A stretch of DNA of 64,000 nt from Lachnospiraceae bacterium (GTDB lineage Bacteria; Bacillota; Clostridia; Lachnospirales; Lachnospiraceae): contig JAFZUY010000012.1 in the NCBI GenBank assembly GCA_017618075.1, positions 98,853 through 162,852 of the forward strand, in the 5' to 3' direction. Both the position numbers and the translations under genes were made by a program. How positions within the stretch are numbered: position 1 is the first letter of the stretch; the number at the start of each line of letters is the position of its first letter. Below the pieces are notes generated by a model, which searched no databases, was not told where the DNA came from, and worked only from the letters and a program-made list of their open reading frames with translations. Positions 34,795-44,528 of the stretch are shown piece after piece.

Positions 34795-37071
34795 ATGGAA
34801 GATCTGAAAAGATATCTCAAACAATTCATAATAGAAACTCCTCCTTTTTTATGGAAAAGTTTCAAAGGAATGTTTGGATTCGGAAAATTTGAAAAATACG
34901 GTAATAAAGATAATAAGAGTAACCAGCAGGTTGCTCTTATTCGCGTATTATTCCTCTTACTTATAATCTGCTTTGTCATAATTGTTTTGCGTCTTTCCTA
35001 CATCGTTACATTCAAAGGTGAGGAATACAAGCGAATGGTTTATTCGCAGCGCCAGACCTCGGATATCATTATCCCCTGCGAAAGAGGAAGCATATATGAT
35101 GCAAAGGGAACGGTTCTTGCCTCGAACATCAAAAAGTATATCGTGGTTCTCGATGCAAAGCAGGTAACTGACTATTCAAAACAGATGGGCAACTCTGCCT
35201 ATATCGAAGCTACGGCCGAAGCTTTAAATCAGTATCTCGGTTACGACAAACAGCAAATTGTCGATTTTATCTACAACAATCCCAAAGATGCTTACGAGAG
35301 AATTTCAAAAGACGAAAACGGTAAAGTGATTGCTCTTGATGCCGAAACTGTAAAACCTCTTATGGAGGCCATTTCCGCATCAAAAGAAAAGGGCAGTACA
35401 ACAAAGCCTATTTACGGTATTCAGTTCGAAGATTCGTACAGCAGAATATATCCGAACAATTCACTAGCGTGCGATTTGCTCGGATACGTTAACGACGGTA
35501 ATGTCGGAATGTACGGTCTCGAGCAGTATTACGAAGAAGAATTAAAAGGTGTAAACGGCAGATCGTTCGGTTACATCAATGACTATACAAATCTTGAAAG
35601 ACAGATTGTACCGGCACAGAACGGCAATTCGCTTATTCTTAACGTTGATGCTTCCATTCAGAGAATAGTGGAGAGAAAAATTATTGAAGTCAACGACAGC
35701 ATGGATTACGGTGACCGTTCAGGTTCGTACAATACCGGAGTTATCATTATGGAATGCGATACCGGTAATGTACTTGCTATGGCAGGCTGGCCCTTTTATG
35801 ATTTAAACAATCCCAGAGAAGTTTCCGTTGAAAAGTATTATTCGACAAAACAGATAAACGAACTGATGTCTAAATTTGCTATTCAGGAAGGATGGGTAAA
35901 CGGAATATCCAGCAACATTTTTATTGAGGAAGACAAGCCTCCGTATTTTAAGATTTTAAATGAGGAAACCGGCAAGGATGAAGTTGTCATGCTGACACAG
36001 GAACAGCTTGACAAGCTTGACGACGATCTCTCGGGCTATGTCAGAGACGGTGTATGGAAGAACTTTTGTATTTCCGATACATACGAGCCGGGTTCTGTTG
36101 CAAAAACAATCACCACAGCCATCGGTCTTGACTCAGGCAAGCTCGTTCCTTCGGACAGCTTTCATTGTACGGGTCTGATTGAAGTACTCGACAGAACAAT
36201 TCACTGTTCACACAGATGGGGCTGCGGCGGCGGAGATTTAAGAATGTGTCTCGTAAAATCCTGCAACCCTGCATATACGCAGTTTGGCAAGAAAATCGGA
36301 AAAGAGACATTCCTTGAGTACTCAAAAGACTTCTACGGCGTTAAAACAGGCATAGATTTAACCGGTGAAGTAAGTGCCGAAGGTCTGGTATTCACTGAGA
36401 AAACACTTAATACGACAGAGCTTGCAACCGCATCATTCGGCCAGGGCTTTAACGCCACAATGATTCAGATGATCTGCGGTTTCAATTCGCTTATTAACGG
36501 CGGACAGTATTATGAGCCCCATGTTGTAAACAGAATAGTAGATGAGAACGGATGTATAGTTAAAAATATAGAGCCCAGAATCTTAAAACAGACAGTATCG
36601 GAGTCAACTTCCGACAAGCTTAAAGATTACTGTATCGGTGTTGTAGAAGAGTCTGAAGGTACAGGTAAGAAATCAAGACCTGCAGGCTACAGAATCGGCG
36701 GTAAAACAGGTACCGCTCAGATTTCGGGTGTCGGCGGATATCAGGCAGGACAGTATGTCGTATCTTTTATGAGCTTTGCTCCTGCCGACGATCCCCAGCT
36801 TGTAATGTACGTGGTTATCGACAGGCCGAATATTCCCGACCAGTCATCGGGTGCCGTTAACCAGGCCTGCGAGCTTACAAGAGAGATTTATACGGAGGTG
36901 CTTCCGTACCTTAATATCCCCATGACCGAGCCCCTTACGGAAAAGGAATACGAAGAGCTTCTCGAAAAGGGAATTTATACATCGAATATTGTTATCGAGG
37001 AAGATGTTCCCGAAGACAACACTGATATAGCGGATGAAATGACAGGCGAAATCATCGAGCCTGCAAATTAA
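34795..37071 (+). CDS. Class B penicillin-binding protein, FtsI/SpoVD type
   Basis: The 758-residue transpeptidase has one membrane segment (about 45-68), a dimerisation domain beginning RGSIYDAKGTVLAS, and catalytic motifs S434-x-x-K437 (PGSVAK), S489-C-N and K637-T-G. It links cross-wall peptidoglycan. Between the YDLNNPR segment and the catalytic serine there is an insert of about 75 residues containing NEETGKDE and LDDDLSG. There is no PASTA domain. The C-terminal tail is acidic. It starts nine bases after the ftsL-like gene. Vegetative FtsI or sporulation SpoVD roles cannot be separated here. Confidence 0.92.
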   Translation: MEDLKRYLKQFIIETPPFLWKSFKGMFGFGKFEKYGNKDNKSNQQVALIRVLFLLLIICFVIIVLRLSYIVTFKGEEYKRMVYSQRQTSDIIIPCERGSIYDAKGTVLASNIKKYIVVLDAKQVTDYSKQMGNSAYIEATAEALNQYLGYDKQQIVDFIYNNPKDAYERISKDENGKVIALDAETVKPLMEAISASKEKGSTTKPIYGIQFEDSYSRIYPNNSLACDLLGYVNDGNVGMYGLEQYYEEELKGVNGRSFGYINDYTNLERQIVPAQNGNSLILNVDASIQRIVERKIIEVNDSMDYGDRSGSYNTGVIIMECDTGNVLAMAGWPFYDLNNPREVSVEKYYSTKQINELMSKFAIQEGWVNGISSNIFIEEDKPPYFKILNEETGKDEVVMLTQEQLDKLDDDLSGYVRDGVWKNFCISDTYEPGSVAKTITTAIGLDSGKLVPSDSFHCTGLIEVLDRTIHCSHRWGCGGGDLRMCLVKSCNPAYTQFGKKIGKETFLEYSKDFYGVKTGIDLTGEVSAEGLVFTEKTLNTTELATASFGQGFNATMIQMICGFNSLINGGQYYEPHVVNRIVDENGCIVKNIEPRILKQTVSESTSDKLKDYCIGVVEESEGTGKKSRPAGYRIGGKTGTAQISGVGGYQAGQYVVSFMSFAPADDPQLVMYVVIDRPNIPDQSSGAVNQACELTREIYTEVLPYLNIPMTEPLTEKEYEELLEKGIYTSNIVIEEDVPEDNTDIADEMTGEIIEPAN

Positions 37072-37089
37072 TAAAGAGGAATTAAAGTA

Positions 37090-38052
37090 ATGAGTGAGAC
37101 GACAAAAATTATCGTAATGTTTCTGGCAGCATTTGAAATAATGCTTCTTTTGGCACCTGCGGGCCTGCCTCTTTTAAGAAGACTTAAATTCGGCCAGACC
37201 GTAAGAAATGAAGGACCCGAATCGCACCTTGCGAAAAACGGTACTCCCACAATGGGCGGAATCATGATAATGATTGCATTTACGATTCCCTGTATTTTCT
37301 TTATCAAAGATCACGAGGAGATATTTGCACCATGCGTTATTGCAATTCTTTTCGGATTTGTCGGATTCCTTGATGATTATCTAAAAGTTAAAAGAAAAAA
37401 ATCGGAAGGCTTAAAACCCTGGCAGAAGATGGGGCTTCAGATTATTTTTACCGTTGCGATCATTGTTTTCCTGTACTTTTTCTCGGACATATCACCTGCT
37501 ATAAAGGTGCCTTTTATAAAAGGTGTTGAATTTAACATCGGCTGGTGGGTATTACCCCTTAACTTTGTAGCAATCTTGGGAACCGATACCGGTGCAAACT
37601 TTACGGACGGACTTGACGGACTCGTATCAAAGGTTACCATCGTAATTCTTATTTTCCTTTTCTTTGCGGCAAGAATGCAGGGAAGCGCACTTGTTTATCC
37701 GATTGCGGCTTTCTCGGGTGCTTTGCTTTCATTCCTTCTTTTTAACGCACATCCCGCAAGAGTGTTCATGGGAGATACAGGCGCTCTTGCTATTGGCGGA
37801 TTTGTGGCTTTATGTGCCATTGAACTTAAATTAACATTATTCCTTGTCATCATTGCTTTTGTTTACGTAGCAGAAGTTGCTTCCGTTATCATGCAGGTAA
37901 GTTATTTTAAACTTACACACGGCAAGAGAATATTTAAGATGACTCCCATACATCATCACTTCGAAAAATGCGGCTGGGCAGAAGAGAAAGTTGTAACAGT
38001 ATTTACAATCGTAACAGTTATACTTTGTCTTATCGCACTGCTTGGTATGTAA
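37090..38052 (+). CDS. mraY: Phospho-N-acetylmuramoyl-pentapeptide transferase
   Basis: The 320-residue, ten-segment membrane enzyme makes lipid I. It has PTMGG, the LDDYLK aspartates, NFTDGLDGL, MGDTGALAIGG and the histidine-rich TPIHHHFEKCGW near the end. It starts 18 bases after the penicillin-binding protein gene behind AGAGGAA. The murF, murD and murG genes often next to it are absent. Confidence 0.95.
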   Translation: MSETTKIIVMFLAAFEIMLLLAPAGLPLLRRLKFGQTVRNEGPESHLAKNGTPTMGGIMIMIAFTIPCIFFIKDHEEIFAPCVIAILFGFVGFLDDYLKVKRKKSEGLKPWQKMGLQIIFTVAIIVFLYFFSDISPAIKVPFIKGVEFNIGWWVLPLNFVAILGTDTGANFTDGLDGLVSKVTIVILIFLFFAARMQGSALVYPIAAFSGALLSFLLFNAHPARVFMGDTGALAIGGFVALCAIELKLTLFLVIIAFVYVAEVASVIMQVSYFKLTHGKRIFKMTPIHHHFEKCGWAEEKVVTVFTIVTVILCLIALLGM

Positions 38053-38070
38053 ATCATAAAAGAGTTGAAT

Positions 38071-39369
38071 ATGAAAGAAAACGTAAAAGAAAAAAAGAAT
38101 AGTGTAAAAGAGAGACTTTTTTCCGGAAAGGAAATCGATATTTCAATTATTTTTATCGCGATTTTCTTATCGGTTTTTTGTCTTGTTTTCGTATATTCGG
38201 CACTGGCATTTGAAGAGGGTGCGAGTAAAACAATCTTTAACGTACTGACACTTAAAAGCTCTGACAGAACACTTTTTAAAACACTTATTTATATTGTTTT
38301 GGGAATAGTCGGAATGCTTGTTCTTGCTCTGGCAAATGTTAAGGGCTTTAAACAGAAGTTCCCGCTTGTAATGAGCGTTCTTTCAAATCCGATGTTATAT
38401 TATATCGTTACCTGCGGTATGTTTGTTTTCATCGAGATTATGAAACATGTCGGAGCCGATGTCGGAGGTGAAAACGAAAAGACCGCGATTGTCGGAGGGG
38501 GATGGTTACTTAAGGCAAACGGTGCTTACAGATGGATCAGAATCCCGGGTCTTAATATCTCTTTCCAGCCATCCGAGATTGCAAAATTCCTGCTTATCAT
38601 CTGTTTTGCCATAATTATTTACAATGCAGGAATGAGCCTTAAGTATATAAGAGGTATTTTACTGTACCTTTTCATTGCGGGAATTCCGGCATTCTTTATC
38701 TACGAATTTTCATCCGACATGTCCTCGGCAATCGTTATGTTCGGTATTCTTTTTATCATGATGTTTGTTGCGGCACCGAATCTTAAAAAGAGTCTGATAA
38801 TAACAGCTGCTATGGTAATTGCGGTAATTCTTTTATTCACCGGACTTATTGCCATAAATCACGGCAAGGAAGAGTCCGATATTCATCCTTATCAGGCCAA
38901 AAGACTTCTTGCATGGCTCTATCCCGAAGATTATCCCGCATCCGCAGACCAGACCAATCAGGCTTTATATGCCATAGGTTCGGGAGGATACTTGGGCGAG
39001 GGCATCGGTAACAGTATGCAGAAGATTAAAAAACTTCCTGAAGCGCAGAACGATATGATTTTCGCGCTTATCTGCGAAGAACTCGGATTTGCCGGAGGAC
39101 TTATCGTAATTCTTTTATATTTTGTACTGATTTTCCGAATGTATATGATAGCGCAAAATACCGACAACCTGTTGGAACGAATGATTGTCGTCGGGGTAAT
39201 TGCCCACGTCGGGCTTCAGGTTATTATCAATATCTGCGTTGTTACAAGACTTTTCCCGAATACGGGTATTCCGCTTCCGCTTATTTCGTCGGGCGGCAGT
39301 TCAATTTTATTTATGTATCTGGAACTCGGACTCGTACTTAATATAGGCAAGTCCATAGTGAGAAAATAA
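38071..39369 (+). CDS. ftsW: FtsW-type lipid II glycan polymerase (SEDS family)
   Basis: The 432-residue protein has about ten membrane segments and SEDS signatures: RWIRIPGLNISFQPSEIAK, a long extracellular loop with YPEDYPA and GSGGYLGEGIG, and NTGIPLPLISSGGSSI. It polymerises glycan with the class B penicillin-binding protein two genes upstream. The ATG at 38071 behind AAAAGAG is chosen over a TTG at 38065. It overlaps the next gene by one base. Confidence 0.93.
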   Translation: MKENVKEKKNSVKERLFSGKEIDISIIFIAIFLSVFCLVFVYSALAFEEGASKTIFNVLTLKSSDRTLFKTLIYIVLGIVGMLVLALANVKGFKQKFPLVMSVLSNPMLYYIVTCGMFVFIEIMKHVGADVGGENEKTAIVGGGWLLKANGAYRWIRIPGLNISFQPSEIAKFLLIICFAIIIYNAGMSLKYIRGILLYLFIAGIPAFFIYEFSSDMSSAIVMFGILFIMMFVAAPNLKKSLIITAAMVIAVILLFTGLIAINHGKEESDIHPYQAKRLLAWLYPEDYPASADQTNQALYAIGSGGYLGEGIGNSMQKIKKLPEAQNDMIFALICEELGFAGGLIVILLYFVLIFRMYMIAQNTDNLLERMIVVGVIAHVGLQVIINICVVTRLFPNTGIPLPLISSGGSSILFMYLELGLVLNIGKSIVRK

Positions 39370-40208
39370 TGGCAAAAAAAAGAAAACTTAAAAAACCGGA
39401 TATAAATACTTCTAAGATCGGATTGATATTTAATTACAATCTGACCAAGTTTATTGTTCCGTTTGTCGCTGTAATGGCAATCGGGATACTGATTTTTGCG
39501 TTCATTGAAAACTTCAAGGTCAAGACTGTAATAGTAGAGGGTTCGACACATTATACAACCGATGAAATCACAAATTACGTATTGGATTCGAAGTTTTGCA
39601 GAAATACGGCTTTCGTGTACTTAAAATATCACAACAAATCCATAAAAGACGTACCGTTCGTGGAACAGATGGATGTAAATATCGTCGACAGAAATACTGT
39701 AAAGATTCATGTGTATGAAAAATATACGGCAGGCTGTATCCAGAATCTGGGTAATTTCGTATACTTTGACAACGACGGAAAGGTTATCGAAATATCTGAG
39801 ATTAAGACCGAAAACGTTCCTGTTGTAACAGGTCTTACATTTGATCATCTGGCACTTCATGAGCCTCTTCCCATCGAAAATAAAGACGTCTTTAATTCGA
39901 TACTTAATATCACAAAACTATTGAATAAAAACGATTTAATCGCAGACACTATTTATTTTGACGAGAACAGAAATATCACGCTTTTCTTTGACGATGTGAG
40001 AGTAAACATCGGTGACGGTTCAAACATGAACGAACAGTTTATGACATTACCGAAAATTCTGCCTTCCTTAGAGGGCCAAAAAGGAGTTCTTCATATGGAA
40101 AAATATTCTGAAGACAACCCCAATGTTGTATTCAATATCGATACCGAAGATGAGCCTCTTTTATCAACGGAAATCAAGGATACTCCCGGCATAATTCTTG
40201 TTGAGTAA
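39369..40208 (+). CDS. ftsQ: FtsQ/DivIB-type division protein
   Basis: The 279-residue protein has a basic cytoplasmic head, one membrane segment (about 27-50), a POTRA domain starting KVKTVIVEGSTHYTTDEI, and a beta domain. It should join FtsL and DivIC at the septum. It starts at 39369, overlapping the ftsW stop (TAATG). Position and domain order support the call. Confidence 0.88.
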   Translation: MAKKRKLKKPDINTSKIGLIFNYNLTKFIVPFVAVMAIGILIFAFIENFKVKTVIVEGSTHYTTDEITNYVLDSKFCRNTAFVYLKYHNKSIKDVPFVEQMDVNIVDRNTVKIHVYEKYTAGCIQNLGNFVYFDNDGKVIEISEIKTENVPVVTGLTFDHLALHEPLPIENKDVFNSILNITKLLNKNDLIADTIYFDENRNITLFFDDVRVNIGDGSNMNEQFMTLPKILPSLEGQKGVLHMEKYSEDNPNVVFNIDTEDEPLLSTEIKDTPGIILVE

Positions 40209-40223
40209 AAATATTAAAAAAAC

Positions 40224-40252
40224 TTGCTTTATTTTACATAAAATTGTAAAAT
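40224..40252 (+). promoter_or_regulatory. Internal promoter ahead of ftsZ
   Basis: TTGCTT (40224-40229), 17 bases, TAAAAT (40247-40252). The 119-base gap before ftsZ is AT-rich, and this gives ftsZ its own start with a leader of about 70 bases. Confidence 0.6.
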
Positions 40253-40327
40253 ACTAATATATGTGTGTAAATTTGGCAATATATCTATAAATTGTATATT
40301 TCATATTGTGTTTAGGAGGAGTTAAAA

Positions 40328-41497
40328 ATGTCCCAGGTTATGTCTATTGAGATTAAACCAAACGAATTTAATGTAGTTGCCCGTATTATTGTAGTCGGTG
40401 TAGGTGGCGCCGGAAACAATGCTATCAACAGAATGATTGACGATAATGTTCAGGGCGTTGAATTTATCGGTATTAACACAGACAAACAGGACTTGGCATG
40501 TTGCAAAGCTCCCAAGCTCATCGGAATCGGTGAGAGACTTACAAAGGGCTTAGGTGCAGGCGGAGATCCCACAATCGGTGAAGGTGCTGCCAAAGAGAGT
40601 GTAGATGAACTTGAAGCTGCTTTAACAGGTGCCGACATGGTATTCGTTACATGCGGTATGGGCGGCGGAACAGGAACAGGTGCTGCTCCCATTGTTGCAC
40701 AGATAGCTAAGGAACTCGGTATCCTCACAGTAGGTATTGTTACAAAGCCTTTTTCATTCGAGGGTGCAGTTCGTGAAAGATACGCAGAAGAAGGTATTGC
40801 AAAACTTCGTGAATGCGTAGACTCAATCATAATCATTAAGAATGACAATATATTTAAAGTTGCAGATGACGATATGGATGCAAAGATGGCTATGAAGAAA
40901 GCCGATGAAATCTTAGAGCATTCACTTTCAGGCATCACAGACATCATCAACAGACAGGGTGATTTCAACCTTGACTTTGCAGACCTTAAGAAAGCCATGA
41001 CAGACAAGGGCGACATCTATATCGGTATCGGCCAGGCTTCAGGCGACAACAAGGGTATTGATGCATGCAACATGGCTATCGAGAATCAGATTCTTGAAAC
41101 TGATATCGTCGGAGCTTCAGATGTTGTTTACTATGTTCAGGGTAAGGTTAAATTCAAAGACTTTACCGGCGTAGGTAAGAGACTTCTTGAGAAGTGTGGT
41201 TCACAGGCAAATGTATTCGGCGGATTCCTTTCCGAAGACAACGGACAGGATTCATGTACCGTTACGGTTATTGCTACAGGACTTCATTCAGAACCTATTA
41301 TTTCAAAGCATATCGTTCCCGATGCTTCAGCTCGTACAGCTTACAATCCTGACAGACAGAGAACACCTCTGCAGAGAAGAACGGTTTCACCCACTCCTGT
41401 GAGAAAACCTGTACAGAACACCGCAAGCATCGTTACAAGAGAACAGGGCAAAATTACAGTTCCCACATTTGTAAAGAAAACAAACAGAGAAGAATAA
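40328..41497 (+). CDS. ftsZ: Cell division GTPase FtsZ
   Basis: The 389-residue tubulin-like protein has GVGGAGNNAINRMI, the GGGTGTGAAP nucleotide signature, and a T7-like loop NLDFADLK. A variable basic linker (about 330-375) is followed by the conserved tail IxVPTFVKK that binds membrane anchors. AGGAGG precedes the ATG. Confidence 0.97.
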   Translation: MSQVMSIEIKPNEFNVVARIIVVGVGGAGNNAINRMIDDNVQGVEFIGINTDKQDLACCKAPKLIGIGERLTKGLGAGGDPTIGEGAAKESVDELEAALTGADMVFVTCGMGGGTGTGAAPIVAQIAKELGILTVGIVTKPFSFEGAVRERYAEEGIAKLRECVDSIIIIKNDNIFKVADDDMDAKMAMKKADEILEHSLSGITDIINRQGDFNLDFADLKKAMTDKGDIYIGIGQASGDNKGIDACNMAIENQILETDIVGASDVVYYVQGKVKFKDFTGVGKRLLEKCGSQANVFGGFLSEDNGQDSCTVTVIATGLHSEPIISKHIVPDASARTAYNPDRQRTPLQRRTVSPTPVRKPVQNTASIVTREQGKITVPTFVKKTNREE

Positions 41498-41511
41498 TAG
41501 GAGCCTAAAAC

Positions 41512-41961
41512 ATGAAATGTCCATTCTGTAATCATGAAAATACCAGAGTTATCGATTCGAGACCTGTTGAAGACAAGAACTCAATCAGACGACGCAGAGT
41601 ATGCGATGAATGCCAGAAAAGATTTACCACATATGAGCAGATAGAAACCATTCCTCTTATTGTCAGAAAGAAAGACAATAACCGCGAAGCATATAACAGA
41701 AAGAAAATTGAGGACGGTATCTTAAGAGCATGTCATAAGAGACCTGTATCGGCAGCTCAGATAAGAGATTTGGTTGATGAAATCGAGACCGAAATCTTCT
41801 GCAATGAAGACAAGGAAGTCGGCTCGGATGTAATTGGCGAATTAATTATGGATAAGCTCAAAGATCTGGATCCCGTTGCATACGTACGTTTTGCATCCGT
41901 TTACAGAGAGTTTAAGGATGTAAATACGTTCATGGATGAATTAAAGAAAATGCTTAATTAG
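41512..41961 (+). CDS. nrdR: Ribonucleotide reductase repressor NrdR
   Basis: The 149-residue protein has an N-terminal zinc finger (C3/C6 with C31/C34 in CDECQKRF) and an ATP-cone domain starting IVRKKDNNREAYNRKKI. It represses ribonucleotide reductase genes in response to dATP/ATP. It follows ftsZ by 14 bases, ending the unit at a terminator. Confidence 0.95.
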   Translation: MKCPFCNHENTRVIDSRPVEDKNSIRRRRVCDECQKRFTTYEQIETIPLIVRKKDNNREAYNRKKIEDGILRACHKRPVSAAQIRDLVDEIETEIFCNEDKEVGSDVIGELIMDKLKDLDPVAYVRFASVYREFKDVNTFMDELKKMLN

Positions 41962-41963
41962 GC

Positions 41964-41994
41964 AAAACGGGACCGCTTAATAACGGTCCCTTTT
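41964..41994 (+). terminator. Intrinsic terminator after nrdR
   Basis: GGGACCG (41969-41975) pairs with CGGTCCC (41984-41990), followed by TTTT and preceded by AAAA, which can extend the stem past one unpaired C. Confidence 0.75.
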
Positions 41995-42030
41995 GTAATA
42001 TAAAATATTTTATAGAGAAAGGGTAGAGTA

Positions 42031-43551
42031 ATGAAAAAGATCAAAACTCTCGTTCTTTTTTGCTTACTCACTTTGACTACTGTACTGTGTGCGTGCACAG
42101 ACGATAAGGCAAAGGCTTCCGAATCTATAACTATTGGAATCGCTCAGGACATTGATGACAGTCTTGACCCCCACAAGATGGTGGCGGCAGGAACAAAAGA
42201 AATCTTCTTCAATGTGTTCGAGGGATTGGTAAAACCTGATAGTGACGGAAATATCGTGCCTGCAGTAGCTGAGAGTGTAGAAGTATCAGAGGACAAACTA
42301 AGTTACACATTTAAGTTAAGAAAAGGAATAAAATTCCACGACGGCAAAGCAGTTACGATTGAAGATCTGGAATATTCAATCAACAAATTTGCCGGACGGG
42401 ACGGAAGCGGAAACGCAGCTGTCAGTTCGGCTTTTTCAAATATCTCGGAAGTTAATATACTTTCCGATGATTCAATTGAGATTAAGCTTGCTTCTCCGGA
42501 CCCTGCATTTCTTTCATATTTAGCCAGCGTTGAAGCTGCTATTATTCCCAAGGGAAATGCAACACCCGATACCGTTGCAATCGGTACGGGCCCTTATAAG
42601 TATGTTTCCAGAAGTCCCCTTCAGAATGTCGTATTTGAAAGATTCGATTCATACTGGGGAGAGGGCGGAAACGTAAAGAATGTAACTTTTAAGATTTGCA
42701 CCAACGCCGATACCATTGCGATGGAACTCGAAGGCGGTACAATCGATATGTGCATTCACCTTACCAAGGGTCAGAAAATGCAACTCGATCCGCAGACCTT
42801 TACGATTTATGAAGGTACAATGAACCTTGTACAGGCTTTGTATCTTAACCATGAGTTTGAGCCTTTCAACGATGTTAATGTAAGAAAGGCAATGAACTAT
42901 GCCGTAGATGTAAACGAGATTATGGATTATGTTTCTGACGGAAGCGGCTCCAAGGTAGGAACCAGTATTTATCCGAACTTTGGCAAATACTTTGACAAAG
43001 AACTTACCGAAGTATACAATCCCAATCTTGATACGGCAAAAGAACTGATGGCAAAAAGTGCATATCCGAACGGATTTGACATGACCATCACGGTTCCTTC
43101 AAACTATGACCAGCATGTTGATACAGCACTTGTATTAAAGAATCAGCTGGCTCAGATAGGAATTAATGCCGAGATAAAAGAAGTTGACTGGGAGACCTGG
43201 TTGAATGATGTATATTTCGGAAGAAAATACGATGCTACGGTAATCGGTGTAGATGCGGCCAATTTATCTGCTAATGCACTTCTTTCAAGATTTACGTCTG
43301 ATGCATCGGACAACTTTACGAATTACAGCAATGCGGCTTATGACGAGGCATTTAAGAACGCTGTAAGCAGCGCTGATGATGAAACAGCGACAAAGTATTA
43401 CAAGGAATGTGCCGAAATCTTAAATTCGGATGCAGCCAACGTATACATTCAGGACCTTCCTGATTTTGTCGCATTAAACAAAAAATTTGAAGGATATTCA
43501 TTCTATCCTCTTTATGTGCTCGATTTAACAAAGATTAAGGCGGTACAGTAA
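42031..43551 (+). CDS. Oligopeptide ABC transporter substrate-binding lipoprotein
   Basis: The 506-residue SBP_bac_5-type protein has a lipoprotein signal with the cysteine at 22 (LCAC-T), then GIAQDIDDSLDPHKM and a YTFKLRKGIKFHDGKAVT segment characteristic of the OppA/DppA family. It binds peptides or other solutes outside the cell. The permease gene follows after three bases. Peptide or dipeptide specificity cannot be told. AAAGGG precedes the ATG. Confidence 0.9.
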   Translation: MKKIKTLVLFCLLTLTTVLCACTDDKAKASESITIGIAQDIDDSLDPHKMVAAGTKEIFFNVFEGLVKPDSDGNIVPAVAESVEVSEDKLSYTFKLRKGIKFHDGKAVTIEDLEYSINKFAGRDGSGNAAVSSAFSNISEVNILSDDSIEIKLASPDPAFLSYLASVEAAIIPKGNATPDTVAIGTGPYKYVSRSPLQNVVFERFDSYWGEGGNVKNVTFKICTNADTIAMELEGGTIDMCIHLTKGQKMQLDPQTFTIYEGTMNLVQALYLNHEFEPFNDVNVRKAMNYAVDVNEIMDYVSDGSGSKVGTSIYPNFGKYFDKELTEVYNPNLDTAKELMAKSAYPNGFDMTITVPSNYDQHVDTALVLKNQLAQIGINAEIKEVDWETWLNDVYFGRKYDATVIGVDAANLSANALLSRFTSDASDNFTNYSNAAYDEAFKNAVSSADDETATKYYKECAEILNSDAANVYIQDLPDFVALNKKFEGYSFYPLYVLDLTKIKAVQ

Positions 43552-43554
43552 TTA

Positions 43555-44496
43555 ATGGGTAAATATATAATCAAAAAGTTAATCAGACTGATTATTACCC
43601 TGATTATTACAAGTTTTGTAATATTTTTGATTTTTGAACTGGTGCCGGGCAATCCTGTATTGGACAAGCTCGGTACCAGAGCAACACCCGAACTGGTAGA
43701 GTCGTTAAGGATTCAGTACGGACTGGATCAGCCGTTTATTGTAAGATATCTTAAATTTGTAGGCGGCATATTTACACTGGATTTCGGAAAATCCTATACT
43801 TACGGCGTGTCGGTTTTCTCCCTCCTAAAAGAAAAGCTCGTAATTAATTTCTTTTTATCACTGCTGGCTCTCTTTTTTGTGGTAGTAATATCATTCCCGC
43901 TTGGCATATATGTTGCAAAACATACAGGCGGTTTATCGGATAAAATAATCAGTCCGCTCAACCAGGCATCAATGTCGGTTCCATCGTTTGTTTTGGGACT
44001 TCTTATAACTTTCTTTTTCGGAATAGTTTTAAGATGGTTTAAGCCGGGCGGATATGTTTCCTTTAATGTGAATTTTGGGAAATTCTTATACTTCCTGATT
44101 TTTCCCGCATTCGCGCTTGCGATACCTAAGATTGCAATGTGCATAAGGCTTTTAAAAGGCAATATCCTTGAAGAAGCCACTAAGGATTATGCGTTAACCG
44201 CATATGCGAGAGGAAACAACACAACAGGTCTTTTATACAGACATGTTCTTAAAAATGCGATAATGCCGACGATAACATTTATCGGTATGATAGCTGCAGA
44301 CATGATCTGTTCAGGCATAGTAATAGAGCAGGTATTTTCAATACCGGGACTCGGACAGATGTTAATAAGTTCAATTTCGACCAGGGATTTTCCTGTAGTT
44401 GAGGCTGAAGTCATGATGATAGCGCTCTTTATTATGCTTATAAGTTTTATAACTGATATTATTCATGTGTGTTTAGATCCGAGGGTAAGGATTTGA
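43555..44496 (+). CDS. Oligopeptide ABC transporter permease (OppB type)
   Basis: The 313-residue protein has six membrane segments and an EAA-like cytoplasmic loop (YALTAYARGNNTTGLLYRHVLKNA). It begins with the OppB-like first helix and a PGNP motif. It pairs with the OppC-type permease one gene downstream. Confidence 0.9.
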   Translation: MGKYIIKKLIRLIITLIITSFVIFLIFELVPGNPVLDKLGTRATPELVESLRIQYGLDQPFIVRYLKFVGGIFTLDFGKSYTYGVSVFSLLKEKLVINFFLSLLALFFVVVISFPLGIYVAKHTGGLSDKIISPLNQASMSVPSFVLGLLITFFFGIVLRWFKPGGYVSFNVNFGKFLYFLIFPAFALAIPKIAMCIRLLKGNILEEATKDYALTAYARGNNTTGLLYRHVLKNAIMPTITFIGMIAADMICSGIVIEQVFSIPGLGQMLISSISTRDFPVVEAEVMMIALFIMLISFITDIIHVCLDPRVRI

Positions 44497-44528
44497 TATA
44501 AGCCTATTTAAGGCATTGGGGTGTACAT

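Noticed and set aside
40450-41016. Long minus-strand frame inside ftsZ.
   Set aside because: Antisense shadow of ftsZ codon bias; no domain or start signal.
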